A DNA stretch of 64,000 nt from Scilla litardierei (Eukaryota > Streptophyta > Magnoliopsida > Asparagales > Asparagaceae): positions 149,428,597 to 149,492,596 of the forward strand of contig CM061132.1 in assembly GCA_030789695.1 (NCBI GenBank). Direction: 5' to 3'. Within the stretch, counting starts at the first letter, position 1, and each line of letters opens with the position of its first letter. A model generated the notes under the pieces. The model had not been told where the DNA came from. It ran no database searches and saw only the letters and a list, made by a program, of their open reading frames with translations. Shown here piece after piece: positions 47,100 through 59,487 of this stretch. The translations under genes were made by a program, and so were the position numbers.

Positions 47100-47526
47100 T
47101 CATTGTATGCATACATCATGGACGTCCATGTTTGACATTTCCAGCAAATAGTACATATCGAGATAAGAGCAATCGGATATAACTATTTGCAAGCAATGGG
47201 TTATATCCCCCAAGGTCTCAGATGGTACATCAACTTGATGGGCAGCAACTTTATGAAACCATACATCAACTTTATTTTGCAATGGTACAAGGGACAAGGC
47301 CGCGTGATGATGTTGGCTTTGTCCAAATTCAAAAAAATAGCACAAGCTGTATAATGCTATATGAAAGGACAAAAAAATGAGAGATATCTTCTTCAACCTC
47401 AAAAAAAGGGTATGAAACCCGGTAACAAAAAAACAATTTCAGATCTGAGGCTTCATGATACCAAAATCGAAGGGATTTCATGCAAAATTGAAGCAAGGCA
47501 TATGCAACCAAAAGCTCCGATACCAT
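47100..47526 (-). other. Internal fragment of a copia-like element
   Basis: In minus orientation a primer-site-like TGGTATCGGAGC (about 47514-47525) follows the LTR at 47527-47873. Beyond it the frames have no domain I recognise. The far LTR was not found, so this is a fragment. Confidence 0.5.
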
Positions 47527-47873
47527 TGTTACAATATCGCAGCGGAATCTAAATATCGAAGTTCATACCTTCGCTCGTCGAGGATCCGACGCAGAGATCG
47601 GGAAAGAAATCACGAACGGAAATTAACCACTAGCCACCGTTCAAGTGCTCTTCCGGTTTGATATGGCGGAGCTTTATCTATCTAGAAATTCTTCATACTT
47701 GCCCTCAAGCCTTGTTCGTTCTCACTGCAATCTCCCTTTTATAAACTCCAGATCAAGAGGAGTTATATGAGAAGTTACTGGGATTAGTGGAAACAATAAC
47801 TTCCCATAACTGGTTCGGTTACGCTGCCCATAATGGGCACAAACCGCCCCTTAAACCAACATCTCGGATATCA
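47527..47873 (-). repeat. LTR (347 bp) of a copia-like element
   Basis: The minus strand begins TGATATCCGAG and ends GCGATATTGTAACA. A minus-strand TATA box (GTTTATAAAAGGG, near 47736-47748) and the adjoining primer site support an LTR at the 5' side of an element that extends leftward. Confidence 0.7.
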
Positions 47874-49749
47874 AATTTATCTTTTTTATAATTAAGCAAC
47901 TTACGCTTACAACTTTATATATTACAAAAATATGAAGAGTTTTAATCATAGAATTAATAATAAACAAGGATATATGAAAAACGCAAGTGCGAAGATCAAT
48001 GGGAATTTGTAAGTTTTGGCGAGGGCTCTGTAATGGTTATCGAGAGTAGGCATGGACTTCTTGATGATCGACAAAGGCATGCAGGTCCTTTTTATGGGGT
48101 TTTGAAGCTTAACAAGTTCGACAAGGCTTTACAAGCTCCAGAGATGACTGACTTGGTTTTGCAAGCATTGATGAAGAGCAACAAATGTCGATGATTATCA
48201 AGGGCAAAAGAAGATATTTAGATGTTTTTCGTTAATAAATTCAAAAAAGGCGAAATTTAATCCCAAATATGAAGCGGGTCGAACTTAAAACGGGGTCCAA
48301 ACTGATAAAAACTGACCAATAACTAACTTTTAGCCGATATCTATGGGTTGAGCTTAAAATCAGGCCCAACCCAATAAAACCAACATGTACCCAACTTTTG
48401 ACTGATTTATATCTATCAGTGTTTTTTGAATCCTAGGGCTGACTAGGACAAGCTGACTAGGACAAACAGGTTGATAGAAAGATGGTTGGGATTTAATTTT
48501 GGAAAATCAACGATTGAGATGATATTCTGTGGAAATTTTAAGAGGGAAAACATTTCTTGGGAAATGAAAGTTTATGGGAGAATGAAAGTTTATGGGGAAT
48601 GAAACTATATGGGGAATAGCAGGCTGCAATTAATGCATTTGGGAAAAAAAGCTTTTAACTTGCACTTAATGCTGCAGATCGAATACTGACGCAGATCGAA
48701 TGATCACTCCGTCAACGCGGGGCCCATCGTCTCTTCGACGCATGTGTCAACAAAATGAGAATAATTTTCCGCGCCGAAGGCGTCCGCTAAATCTTTTTAC
48801 GCTGATTTGTTGTTCCGTGCCGAAGACGTCCGTGCCGCTAAATATTTTTACACTAATTTGTTATTCCGCGTAATTTTGGCTCTGAAAATAATTTTTTGGG
48901 AAACAACGATTTCGCGGAAGGAAATCTTTAATGAACCGTGCCCGCCGGCACAGGTTATGACTATACACATACACATGACAAGTATGCGATCTCTCTTATA
49001 TACAATTACATGATAGATTCTCTTTCACAAAAGATATGTAAAGTATATCATCATATGACTTATTGCATTATATGGAGGAGAATGTATCATATCATTGTAT
49101 ATGAAAGAGATCTTTTATATATCATATGATACCCGTTATTTTTTATAAGTCATATGATACCCGTATACTAGAAATAACCCGTGCATACAGTACATGACAC
49201 GAAAAAACCACGAAAAGGATGCGGTGCACACGTGCAACCGAAAAGGAGTGAGAACTGTGGGTGTGTGTCGTTATTGTCGGGGGAAGGGGCCAAAGCAAAA
49301 AAAAGTGTGGGGGCATAATGAGGAAAATCAGGGACCAAAGCGGAAAAAACAACCAAAACCCAACCCTAAAACAAAGACCAAAACCCCATCCCCATTGGGA
49401 CCCACCTTGGTTTGTCCCAGTCAGCTTGTCCCAATCAGCTTGTGACTGGGACAATCCTAGGTGGACATCCCTCTTTTGTATAATAGATATATGTATACAT
49501 ACATATGTATATGTAAGCATAAATACATCTATACATATGTGTATGTATATATATCTATGTGTATATGTATTAGTATGTGTATATTTGTTGACATGAATAT
49601 CGATTGATATGTATCATATCGGTCCAATATGATAGCCATATTGTACGATATTTTACATCTTTCTATATAGTCTGATATGTATTGAAATCTCTTCAATCAT
49701 ATTTTATCATATATTATGTATTACATTGTAAGATATTGATAACTATGCT
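47874..49749. other. Unassigned AT-rich DNA
   Basis: No gene recognised. It includes a near repeat 'cgccgaaggcgtccg...' / 'tgccgaagacgtccg' (about 48772 and 48818), a duplicated 'ataagtcatatgatacccgt' (about 49146) and a TA/TG-rich microsatellite-like stretch at about 49490-49580. Confidence 0.45.
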
Positions 49750-50812
49750 GTTTACTAAAATCGGGTTAGGTTTAGGTTGGGCGACTTTGGTCTTTTAGAA
49801 GCAAGGGTTTTATTTTTTTAAATTTATGTGCTCTTATAGAGGTTCGATCTCCTAATCTTTTAACAAGGGTTCAAAGGTGCTATCCAACTCATGATAAAAT
49901 TTGTGTTTGAAGTTTAAAATTAAATTTAAGAAAAATTGCTTTTAGACTTTCGGATCTATAAGGTGGTACACGTAACTAAACACTGTTAACTTTGATTTTA
50001 ACACTAAGATTCCTTAAGAATGACATTAAGATCTCTTGAATTTCTCTTAAAAATCTAATTTCAAAGGGTCTAAGTGCAACTTATCTGATATTAGTCAGTC
50101 AATTCATTGGGTACCGGTGTTGTTCTTAAGGGATTTTAGTGTTATTATCAAAGGTTGAGGGTGATGCATCATAAAAACATGTGGTCTGAATGCAATTTAC
50201 TCTTAACCTTATTTACATGTTTTGAAAGTAATAGTTAAAAATGATTAAATTCAACAAAGAACATAGGAATTAGATCATTACCACTTAGTTACTAAGTGCT
50301 TATATCAATATTTGAGCCATTTTGCTCTTGTATTCTGAATTAGATCATTACCACTTAGTTACTAAGTGCTTATATCAATATTTGAGCCATTTTGCTCTTG
50401 TATTCTAGCATAACATAAATTGTATGCATACATTAAATCGGGATGAATTTGGGTTGATCCAGGTCAAAACAGCAATAAGGTTAGGTTTAGGTTGGGTTGG
50501 CTTCAGGCCTGTAGAAGCAAGGGCTTTATATTTTTTAAAAATTATATGCTCGCACATAGGTTCTATCTCTTGATATTTAAATAAGGACTCAAAGGTGCTA
50601 GCCAACTCTTGTATAAAATTTTAGTGTTTAACATTAAATTTATTTACTTGTTTGGAAAATGATAGTGAAAATAATTAAATTCAGTGGAGAACATAGGAAT
50701 CAAACCATTACCGTTTAGTTACATAGTGCTTATGCCAATTATTGAGCCATTTTGCTCTTGTATTCTAATACAAAATAAGTTGTATGCGTATATTTACTCA
50801 GGGAATTCGAGG
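49750..50812. repeat. Tandemly duplicated non-coding repeat
   Basis: A block starting 'gggttaggtttaggttggg' and containing 'agaagcaaggg.ttta', 'caaaggtgctatccaactc' and 'gagccattttgctcttgtat' occurs from about 49755 and, diverged, from about 50462. Inside the first block a 70-bp unit is perfectly duplicated (50267-50336 and 50337-50406). A ggttcgatctcc box resembles a Pol III B box, so a SINE origin is possible but unproven. Confidence 0.65.
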
Positions 50813-51122
50813 TGATCAGTTAGATCCGGCCCACTTGGGGCCTATTTTTATTGTGTTTTGTGTTATTTTATTATTGTAGAGGTATTGTGGTAAATAAGAG
50901 GGTAGGCTAGCCGTCCTAGTATGTGGAAATTGTGAGTGTTTTGATATTTGAGAGGAGAAGGTTCCTTGATCTAGGGAGGGTGCAGACGTCATTTATCAAT
51001 TGGCGTCTTGGGCGATTACCCCTACAATTGTAATCATTCTATCTCTTTACTTTCAGTTTATTGCTAATAAAATTTCAGATCTCTTTTGGGACCTATCAAT
51101 TTGGTATCAAAGCAACGATAAA

Positions 51123-51553
51123 TGACGGATTGGAGGAGATCTATGCATGAAAGGTTGGAGATCGTCATGCAATTATGCCTATAGTTGCAGCAATCATATC
51201 AAGAACACAAACAAGATTTGAAGGAGTTTGCGGCGCTTTCCAAGAGGATCGATTCAGATCTGGATGAAAACCCAGATCCAACCGCTACGAAAATTTCAGA
51301 TCTGGATGCGGTGGAAATTCCAGATCTGGAGGCGGTAGAAATTTCAGATCTGGATGCAACATAAATTCCAGATTTGGAGGCGACGAAAATTCCAAATCTG
51401 GAGTCGGTGGAAATTTCAAATCTGAGCGAAAGCCCCAATTTTGGGCTAAAGGCGTTAAATTTGGACGAGGAAGAGGAAAAAGTCGACAGCTTTGAAGCGG
51501 ATCTGAAGAAGGAGAAGAGCAGCGCCACAGATCGAGAGAAGTTGAAGGAAAAC
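51123..51553 (+). pseudogene. TR-GAG 2 gag, N-terminal part with DLE/A repeats
   Basis: After the primer site a frame starting MTDWRRSMHERLEIVMQL runs with stops (near 51181 and 51362) into repeats of the type 'ISDLDAVEIPDLEAVE' (36-bp units, about 51285-51420), followed by an acidic Lys/Glu-rich region. The arrangement parallels the helical/acidic N-terminus of TR-GAG 1. Confidence 0.6.
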
Positions 51554-53928
51554 TGTAATGGCCCAGTGAATAAGTTAAAGCCCAACTTCTATTTTCTACT
51601 CATTCTTTTTCTTTTCTTCTTTATTTTGAAGCCCAAGCCCCCGGCCCAGACCCATTTACTTTTCCCCTTAACTTAAAACAAAACCCTTTTTACACACCCA
51701 CTCACGCACGCAACGAACCAACACCCGATCGATTTCCTTCGTTCGATCATTCGCTCGACAGCAGCCGAGCCCTCTTCGTCTTCGTTCAATCTCGCGAGCG
51801 GCGGGGTTGTTAGGATTTTTGAAGCCCTGTCTTATCCGATGACGCCGATCTTCTCGTAAGGAAATCCCACTGATTTCGGATCCCCGACTCTCGCACGATA
51901 AGATCTTTTTCCCCTTCTCTCCTTTATTTTTACATGGTGATTTCTAGGGGTTTAATGCGAAAATTATCTTCTCTTCCAACGATTTTCAATTTTGCTTCCG
52001 AGGGTTTCGATTTGTTTTTGGGGGCTTTCGATTTGCTCCGGAAGGCTTCGATTTTGCTCTTAGGGTTCAGAATGTTTCTGTTGGCTTTTGGATTGGTATG
52101 CGATTTTTGAATTTGCTCTGTTTGGCTTCGGATCTCTTATTTTCTTTCAGAAACTTCGGTGGTGATGATTCATGAAGTGTTTAGATAGGAATTTTTCCTT
52201 CGATGAATATTTTGGTACCAACCTAAGTTTACAGTGTTCGTTGCCGTTCACTATCTTCGTTTAGACCCTTGCGTTGATATTAGTTGTGGTCGGTCGTCGA
52301 GGGGAAGACACGGATTGGGGGTTGTCTACGTTCCAAATGGGTATAGGCCGACTTGCTCTTGTATGATTACTTTATCGTTGACTCACTGAATTTGCATGAG
52401 GTTGATCCATATGTATCAGTAGTCTATATTTTCCCCCTATATGTTTTAGTCCCTTCTTCCCATGTGTGTTTCAGTTGCTGTTATATGATTTCCTATATGT
52501 GTTCAGTTCTGGATATGTTTTTCCCTTGTGTTCCGTTTCGATTCCCTTATAAGTTGCAGTTTATATGTTTTCAATTCTGTTTCTTTTTCCCTGCATGTTC
52601 AGTTCCCTTGTATGTCTCTGTAGTTCCCTTGTATGTCTCTGTATGATTACCAAAAACCCATGTGTGCTGATCCTATGTCCGTGTGTTCTCACTGCCGTTT
52701 ATTGTCGCTGTTTTGGGTACTGATTTGTTCATTTGTTGGGCTATTATTATAAATAAACAGTTAAATATTGTGGACTTAAGTTAGGCAACCCGTGTGTACA
52801 CTCGAAGGTCTGAGCAACCCCTCTAGGCAGGTAGACCATGACCCATTGATGGTGCCAAAAACATGAATCTGATCCATTTATGACATTTTATTACTTTTAT
52901 CGCATTCGTTTACTTTTCTTTCGTCTTTTCTTTACTTATAAATCCTGTGTTTTAAATATGATTTTCTGAGATTGTTAACTCTTATTGCTAAAGTTAAGAT
53001 TTCTGCATAGGAGATCAGACATATGAAAGTTTAAAAGTCTAAGTTGTTGAATATACTAAATTACATGATTAGAAGTTATGCAATGTTATTATACAATGCT
53101 ATTCGTACGGCTGCTTTTTCTTGCACAAGATAATACAATCCTGAACATAGATTTGCATACCTATTTAATTATGTAATTTAGGAGACAACTACATGAACAT
53201 GATACTTGACACCCTAGAACTAGACCAACCACTCTTGATATCACGGGTGTGGAGTAACTTATAATTAAGAGGGCGCGGGAGCGATTGAAGCCATGCTTAT
53301 GGCACATATCTGGGAGGATATCCTTTTATGGATCCTGAGTTCTTGATACAGTTTGACCTATATACTCGGCCCGTGGTAGCACCCCACGGTCCAAGGTGGA
53401 CTTCATGTTGCATATCGTGCTCTCCTCTTATAAGTCACATCACAACAATAATTCTTTTGGTTAGTTGCTTGATCCTTACCGTTACTTAAAATCATGCCAG
53501 GTCAGTCTCCTTTACAGTTCCTTTTGTGTCTTTTAAAATTCCGGCAAAATAAATTAATTAACTGTTTAATATGGATTCAATCTACTTTGTTAATGGTGGT
53601 TCAATTTCATCAGGTGATACCCAGCTCGAAGAGGAGGCTCCGCAGTACGAGGAGTCTGATTTCCTGTCGAGGACGCGGATTTCCGAGTTTCTTGTGTTAC
53701 CAGGAGAGTTTATCTTTCTTTTTGTCGATTTTTCTTTCAGCATTATTTTCAATTGAACTGTAGTTTCGCGGTTGCCTAGACAATGTAATTCCCTTTTAAG
53801 GTTGAATAAAACGAGTATTTCTTTATCTTTGTTTTAAATATTTCCCGTTTAAACTATATTGACTTCACTAGTATCTGCAAGACCTGCAAACTATTAAGAG
53901 TGATGGCACCCGTGTCTGGGATGTTAAA
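51554..53928 (+). mobile_element. Solo LTR (about 2375 bp) nested in TR-GAG 2
   Basis: It begins TGTAATGGCCCAG and ends GGGATGTTAAA, where gypsy LTRs of this type usually end TTACA. Flanks AAAAC (51549-51553) and AAAAT (53929-53933) are a four-of-five TSD. The interior is AT-rich and non-coding. Size and termini suit a gypsy chromovirus-type LTR. Confidence 0.65.
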
Positions 53929-54617
53929 AAAATAGCACAAATATGAAGGAGTTCGCGGTGCTTTCCAAGAGGATCGATTCAGATCTGGATAAAAACGCAG
54001 ATCCAACAGAGGCAGAGAGTTCAGATCTGATCGAAAACATAGGTCTAGGGCAAAAGACGGAGTTTTCGGCGACGAAACAGCGAAAGGCGGCATTTCCGGC
54101 AGTAAATCAGAGGGGGGTGCCCCTCCCGGGCATTCCCGAGGGGCTGAAGTTTCTCCATAAGGGGCACCAGCCCCTCTTGGGGCCCCCAGGGGGCCGCCGC
54201 TCTAACTGCAGGGGCACCAACCCCAGCTGGCCCCCCAGGGGCTGCCGCCCCTCTGGAAGCGGCGTTGTCGCCCCTTTGGAAGGGGCGCCAGCCCCTCCCG
54301 GGGCACCCAACGGGGCTGCCGCTCCTCCTGCAGGAGCGTCGGCCCCTCCTGGGGCCCCCAGGGGGGTTGTCGCCCCTCCAGAAGGGGGCCCGGCCCTTCC
54401 AGGGCCCTCATTGGGGGGCGTCCGGACCTTCAACAGCAACGACGAGCCCTCCGAGGCGTCGGACATCGAGATTTTTCATTTCTGGCCCAAGCAGCGTGCA
54501 ACGAAGCCCTTTCAGCAGCGTGGCGGCGGCTGCGACCATTCAGAGTATTTGTGGGAGCCCGACGACGCACTTTTGGGCCCCACATTGACCCGACGAGATT
54601 TTTCAATGCGTCGTTGA
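53929..54617 (+). pseudogene. TR-GAG 2 gag, second part with GC-rich tract
   Basis: A 224-residue frame starts MKEFAVLSKRIDSDLDKNAD, which repeats the sequence at about 51216-51285 on the other side of the solo LTR. It then crosses a Pro/Gly/Ala-rich part over the GC-rich tract (54110-54440) and ends with SDIEIFHFWPKQRATKPF. No gag core or zinc knuckle was found, so this element may no longer make a working gag. Confidence 0.55.
54110..54440. repeat. GC-rich palindromic tract in TR-GAG 2
   Basis: Short palindromic blocks such as CCCCTTTGGAAGGGG and CTCCTGCAGGAG recur among CCAGGGG and GGGGCC words. The style matches the tracts in TR-GAG 1 and the copia leader. Confidence 0.8.
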
Positions 54618-54740
54618 AAGTGGTGTAGGCCAATCTCATCCCTTTGACCCAGGAGGAAGCATGCAATCAGAGCTTGGAACGGAAGCTCCACACCTCATGC
54701 ACCACCTTGAGGACAATGTGGATTTTTGGGGGCGGAGTAA

Positions 54741-55052
54741 TGTTAGATCCGGCCCACTCGAGGCCTATTTTTATTGTGTTTTGTGTTATTTTATTATTGT
54801 AGGGGTATTGTGGTAGTTAAACTTTTAGGTATGATTATTATAAATAAGAGGGGAGGCTAGCCGGCCCTAGTATGCGGAAATTGTAAGTGTTTTGATATTT
54901 GAGAGGATAAGGTTTCTCGATCTAGGGAGTGTGCGGACGCCCACTATCAATCGGCGTTTTGGGAGGACGATTACCCCTACAATTGTAATCATTCCATCTC
55001 TTTATTTTCAGTTTATTGTTAATAAATTTCAGATCTCTTTTGGGGCCTATCA
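54741..55052 (+). repeat. TR-GAG 2 3' LTR (312 bp)
   Basis: It starts TGTTAGATCCGG and ends GGCCTATCA. It includes TATAAATAAGAGGGG, the TATA region deleted from the 5' LTR. Confidence 0.88.
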
Positions 55053-55057
55053 TGATC

Positions 55058-56161
55058 AAAGTCAAAACTTTGAACCCTGACCCAATCTGATTGGTAATGA
55101 GGTTAGGCATGTCGGTCAGACAAGGTTGACCCTGATGTGACCTGTACCAGTTTATTGCTCCACCCTTTTTGAAAATTTAGGCTGCTTTCGGGTTTGACCT
55201 GTCGGGTCGGGTCGGGTCCAAAATGCCACCCTTAATTCTGGGTGTGGAAATCCTTCTAATAACAATTCAAAAACTCGTTTGAATGCCAATTCAACTTCAC
55301 TACAAATCATCATGTTCTAATAAAATAACAGATTTGTATTCAAAGGATCGATGTACCTTTTGGATTGTAATCTATAGGATTTTTAGTAAAAAATTGTGGG
55401 CATGTTTGCAAAGGTTGCAGCAAAATCCATTGGATTCTATAGGGAAGAGATCCCTTTTTGATTACAATTGCATTCTTTTCGGATAAAGATACATAGCATT
55501 TGTATCTGACATATTTGTTTAGATTGCATGGTAACACATTTAAATTTATCTTGCTATAACTATTACTTGTGGGTCAAAGCGGCAAGTCGGTGTAATAAGT
55601 CAGTGTTCTAGAGTTTGAATCCCAAGAAGAGAATTTATTGTTTTATGTGTTGCGAACAAAATCCAGTCCTGCGATTAGAGCACCCAAAAGGGAGTTTTGT
55701 TTGTTTGTTTTGTTTTTAATGTTTTTTGGGGGCGGGGGATGGGATAAGAGAATGCTATTGCATATCAGAAGAGTGTAGTAAATGCTCTAGGTTCTAAAAA
55801 ATGAAGCAGTTTCCATCATATTTTTTAAATCCATGCAATTGGGCAGATTTGATGGATTTGTGTGAATACCATCCTCATGCCTCAAACAACAGTAACTGTC
55901 CAGACAAACCATCCTTTGGATTGGTCAAACCCAAAGAAAAAAAGATTCTATGCTTTAAATCCAAATGCTTTGGGTGTAAAACAGGTCCTGAGAGCTAAAC
56001 GTGCTGATCGTTTGGATTATCTCATCCTATTGGAATCTAGGATTATCCAAACACGCTCTTACTGTCACTCTGGCTTGTTGTGTCAGCTAGAAATATTCAG
56101 TTGTTTCCGTAGTTTAAGGATAGCTTCCAACCCATGTAAATACATCATAACCTTCCCATTT
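55058..56161. other. Unassigned intronic DNA
   Basis: No gene recognised. The triplicated gggtcgggtcgggtc (about 55202) and a tRNA-B-box-like gagtttgaatccc (about 55610) are the only notable words; the latter may be a decayed SINE. Confidence 0.4.
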
Positions 56162-56372
56162 GACAATTTTTGCAAAGAAGCCAAAAATTAAAAATAATTA
56201 GCAAAATCGATCAAAAAATAAAATAATTAGCAAAACATACCTCCTCTTGCCCAGTTAGCACATGAGCTGCTGACTGGACAACTCTGGCGTGTGGCCCATG
56301 TGCCGCACTTCCAAGGTGCGGCTCATGGCGCATCTTCCAAGTACGGCCTCAGGCCACACCTGTGGAGTGTGG
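56162..56372. repeat. MULE left TIR
   Basis: It is the inverted partner of 63332-63542, about 85 percent alike by eye. The inner half is rich in GTGCGGC/GCCGCAC words forming local palindromes. Confidence 0.92.
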
Positions 56373-56959
56373 CCAATAAGTTGCACTGATACAGACATCT
56401 CCTATCTATATGCTCTTCCTCTCAATATCAGCAGCATCTGCTTCTGCTCCTACTCCCCCAATACTTCACCCACGATTCATCACATCATATGCATATAAAT
56501 CAAAAATTGTCACAAATAATGCTCACTCATACTTATCACAGTCTTAGCGTTTCACAAATATCAAAAATACTATATCACAACACATCACATCGATATCAGA
56601 AAGATCATATAAATCAAAACACACAGCATATCGAATTCATCAAGCTTAACATAACACATATCGCAAACAACATTGAATTCATTAACCATAGTATTTTCAC
56701 ATTGCATATCACATCGAATTCAACAAAATTACATAAAACATATAGCAAACATACATAAAATGGCCATAACACTTCATGGACATAACACAACATTCTCAGT
56801 AAAGTAACATCCACTATTGCATCATGTGCGGGATCTGCCACGGTCTTGAGATGAAGACCCGCGGCCTTGAGATGAATACATAAAAGATAAGTATAAATTA
56901 GAACAATTATATATATCCACAAAAAATATACGAATTGCAAAATCAACATAAGCTTGTGT

Positions 56960-59487
56960 GGGAGGATTATTTCGGCAACGTGATTTGTAATGTTCGAGTT
57001 GATAACAATTGCCACATCTATCTGTTGCCTTCCTTCACTGGGAATATCCATTGCCCCACGAATCTGTGTAGATGGAGGTTGACCTGTAGGTTTTCTTTTG
57101 TCGGGTGGAAGTAATTTGGGACCATACAAAGCCTTCCAATATCGTGCATCAGGTATGAGGTGAAATAAAGGTTCATATGCAAGGCGATATCTGCTAACCC
57201 TATACCATGGCGAACAGAATGACATATTTGCTATGTTGGCACCATAGTATTGTCTGGACGTTGCAACGATCCCATGGGCATGACATGTGTTGAAGCATAT
57301 GAATATTGCAAGTACATCTGCATTTCTCGTCATGTAACTTAACAGTATAACCGAGGTCATCGTTGTCCGCCACCTGCCACTCACAATCACTAAACCTTGT
57401 GAGCATAAATGTTCGGGCTTCTTCCATCCGTTCCCCAATAATGTCCATTGTTGTGGGTACAAAATCTATCGTCCACCCTTGACCACTCAGTCTTCGATGG
57501 TAGAAATATTTATTTAACCTGCAAAATATTCTTTTTATCAACGCTTGTATCGGTAGAGCTCTAGCATCTTTGAGCACCCCATTGAAGCTCTCAGAACAAT
57601 TTGTTGTCATGATACAATAACGTTTTCCACGATTGGCATGCATCACCCACATGCTTTCTGTCCTACGTAAATCTGCAGATATCCACTGATCTGCTTCAAT
57701 GGACTCGTATCTGATATTGGCATGAAAGGCATTGTATGTAAGCAAGTCTGATGCAGTGCCGACCATCTAGAAGTTTCCCTCCAAGGTACGTGTTCGGAAT
57801 CCGTGCGACTTGTAATTTGCAATAATATGCCGAAGACAATACCTATGATGACAATGTGCTGGCCAGCTCTCTTCTAGTGCTCGTGGAATTCCTTTCATTT
57901 TATCTGAAATGAAGGTAATCGTTCATTCATGAGCACTTGGTATGTATTCATATATACATGCGAAAAACCACTTCCAATTTTCTTGGTTCTCAGCTGACAC
58001 AACAACAAAAGCCAAGGGAAACGCCCACCATTTCCATCCACTCCGGTTGCCACACGTAAACACCCACTATATTTCCCATACAAATGGGTACCATTAATAC
58101 TTAGGATCGGCCGACAATGCTTGAAACCCTTGATTGAAGGACCAAATGCCCAGAAGACCCCAGAAAATTGTGCCACTCCTTCCCCAATGGTGTCATAAGT
58201 GATCTTCTAAACTGTATCCGGATTAGTCTCTGAAATGACTTCTAAATACCGATTATATGACTCCTCCCAATCTCCAAAAATCCTTTCCTAACGCATTCGA
58301 TCTTGCCATCCATGCTTTGTAATATGAAATTCGGATCCTTAACATGGTGTTTATGGCCTCTTGGATTTCTGACGGCGTCAAATCTAACTTTGTCTTCACC
58401 CTTGGCATGATCATGTTACAAATAAAGGATGCTGTGAATTTTTTGTGATCTGTATTGAGGGTTCGATTATTGCAAGTATGTTCCTCAACAACCCTTGATA
58501 GATTGAACTTTCCAATGCTACTCTTTCGCAATACTGCATGAATACACCATGGACATCTCCTACTAGCCTCATCTTGTGTATCCGGTTTGACCTCAGCATT
58601 TAGGTCGCATATCACGTTATAACTTGTCTTGTTTTTCTTGATTGGCCTAAATGAAACATTACGCTTAATGCTTCACTCCATTATTGCTTTTATCAAGTCG
58701 GCCTTTGTATCATATATATCGCCGACATTGAACACCCCCTATCCATGTGAGGTTTAGGCTCTTCCATTCTTATTTCCAGTGTATTTCTTTTAACTGTTGC
58801 ATTTAGCCATTCTTTCTCTTCAACTTCATCTGGGAAAGCCTCATCATCTTCCACAATTGTGTTAACATCAACCGATTGTTGTATCCATGTTATATCATCT
58901 TCATTTGGATCTTTCGCATAATGCATGCTATCCTCTCCGGTCCCGACATGCTCCTCGTCATCGCTCTCATATCTTTATTCATCCACATGTCCAGGTATGC
59001 AAATCTCATCAGGCATCGACTCCGGTACAAAAGGGCCTTCTATGTAAGTTGAGTATTGATTTTCAATTTCCACTGCTTCATCATTCAACCTGTTACTGGC
59101 ACAAGGAAGGTTGCAAATTTTAGAAACTACTACTAATATTTAAAATATTTCATCTAACAATTCGCAAAACTTGATTGAAATATCAACTTACGCGTTCATG
59201 TTATCATCATCTTGCGGATATTGCGAACACCCTTCGCCCGTCATATTTTCTTGGACGGTGCTTATTGCATCCATACCCACATAAATTTCAACTCCACGGT
59301 GACCTTGCGATAAATCAAAAAGATTCTTCATATCATCGTCATCTGATATTTTAACAGCGGTAGTATGTCCTCCCATTACTGGCCAGTTGCACACCAGATT
59401 CAACTCATAATCCTCCAGTCGGATCTTCGTGACATTGTATATCCGATCTACTAGATCGTTATAAGTCGAACCACGTCTCAGCTTCAT
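56960..59487 (-). pseudogene. MULE transposase mudrA (broken)
   Basis: In minus-strand order: an N-terminal region with RGSTYNDLVDRIYNVTKIRL (59487-59188); an acidic linker (58926-58693); a MuDR-type zinc-binding domain with SRRCPWCIHAVLRKSSIGKF, VVEEHTCNNRTL (58615-58253); the MULE transposase domain with IKGFKHCRPILSINGTHLYG (58176-57895); a central part with CIMTTNCSESFNGVLKDARA (57766-57200); a SWIM-like zinc finger (CRCTCNIHMLQHMSCPWDRC); and a CCHC knuckle near 56990-57050 (CGNCYQLEHYKSRC). The first catalytic Asp, usually SIDGTHL, is Asn. There is a stop just upstream of the transposase domain (about 58208) and the SWIM His is not evident. It cuts and inserts the element; this copy is inactive. 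Confidence 0.88.

Larger units (their letters stand above)
50818..55052 (+). mobile_element. TR-GAG element 2, with nested solo LTR
   Basis: LTRs at 50818-51098 and 54741-55052 have identical flanking TSDs TGATC (50813-50817, 55053-55057). A primer site (TGGTATCAAAGC, 51102-51113) and a purine tract (tttttgggggcggagtaa) are present. The interior has gag-like sequence only. The 5' LTR starts AG instead of TG and lacks about 30 bp around its TATA box. LTR motifs (gctagcc, gtgcggacg, tcggcgt.ttgggagga) relate it to TR-GAG 1. Confidence 0.87.

Noticed and set aside
49835..49860. tRNA gene suggested by ggttcgatctcc
   Set aside because: No cloverleaf, A box or acceptor stem could be found; at most a SINE-like B box.
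54110..54440. CRISPR-like or other prokaryotic repeat array
   Set aside because: Units are GC palindromes without constant repeats and spacers, in a plant retroelement.
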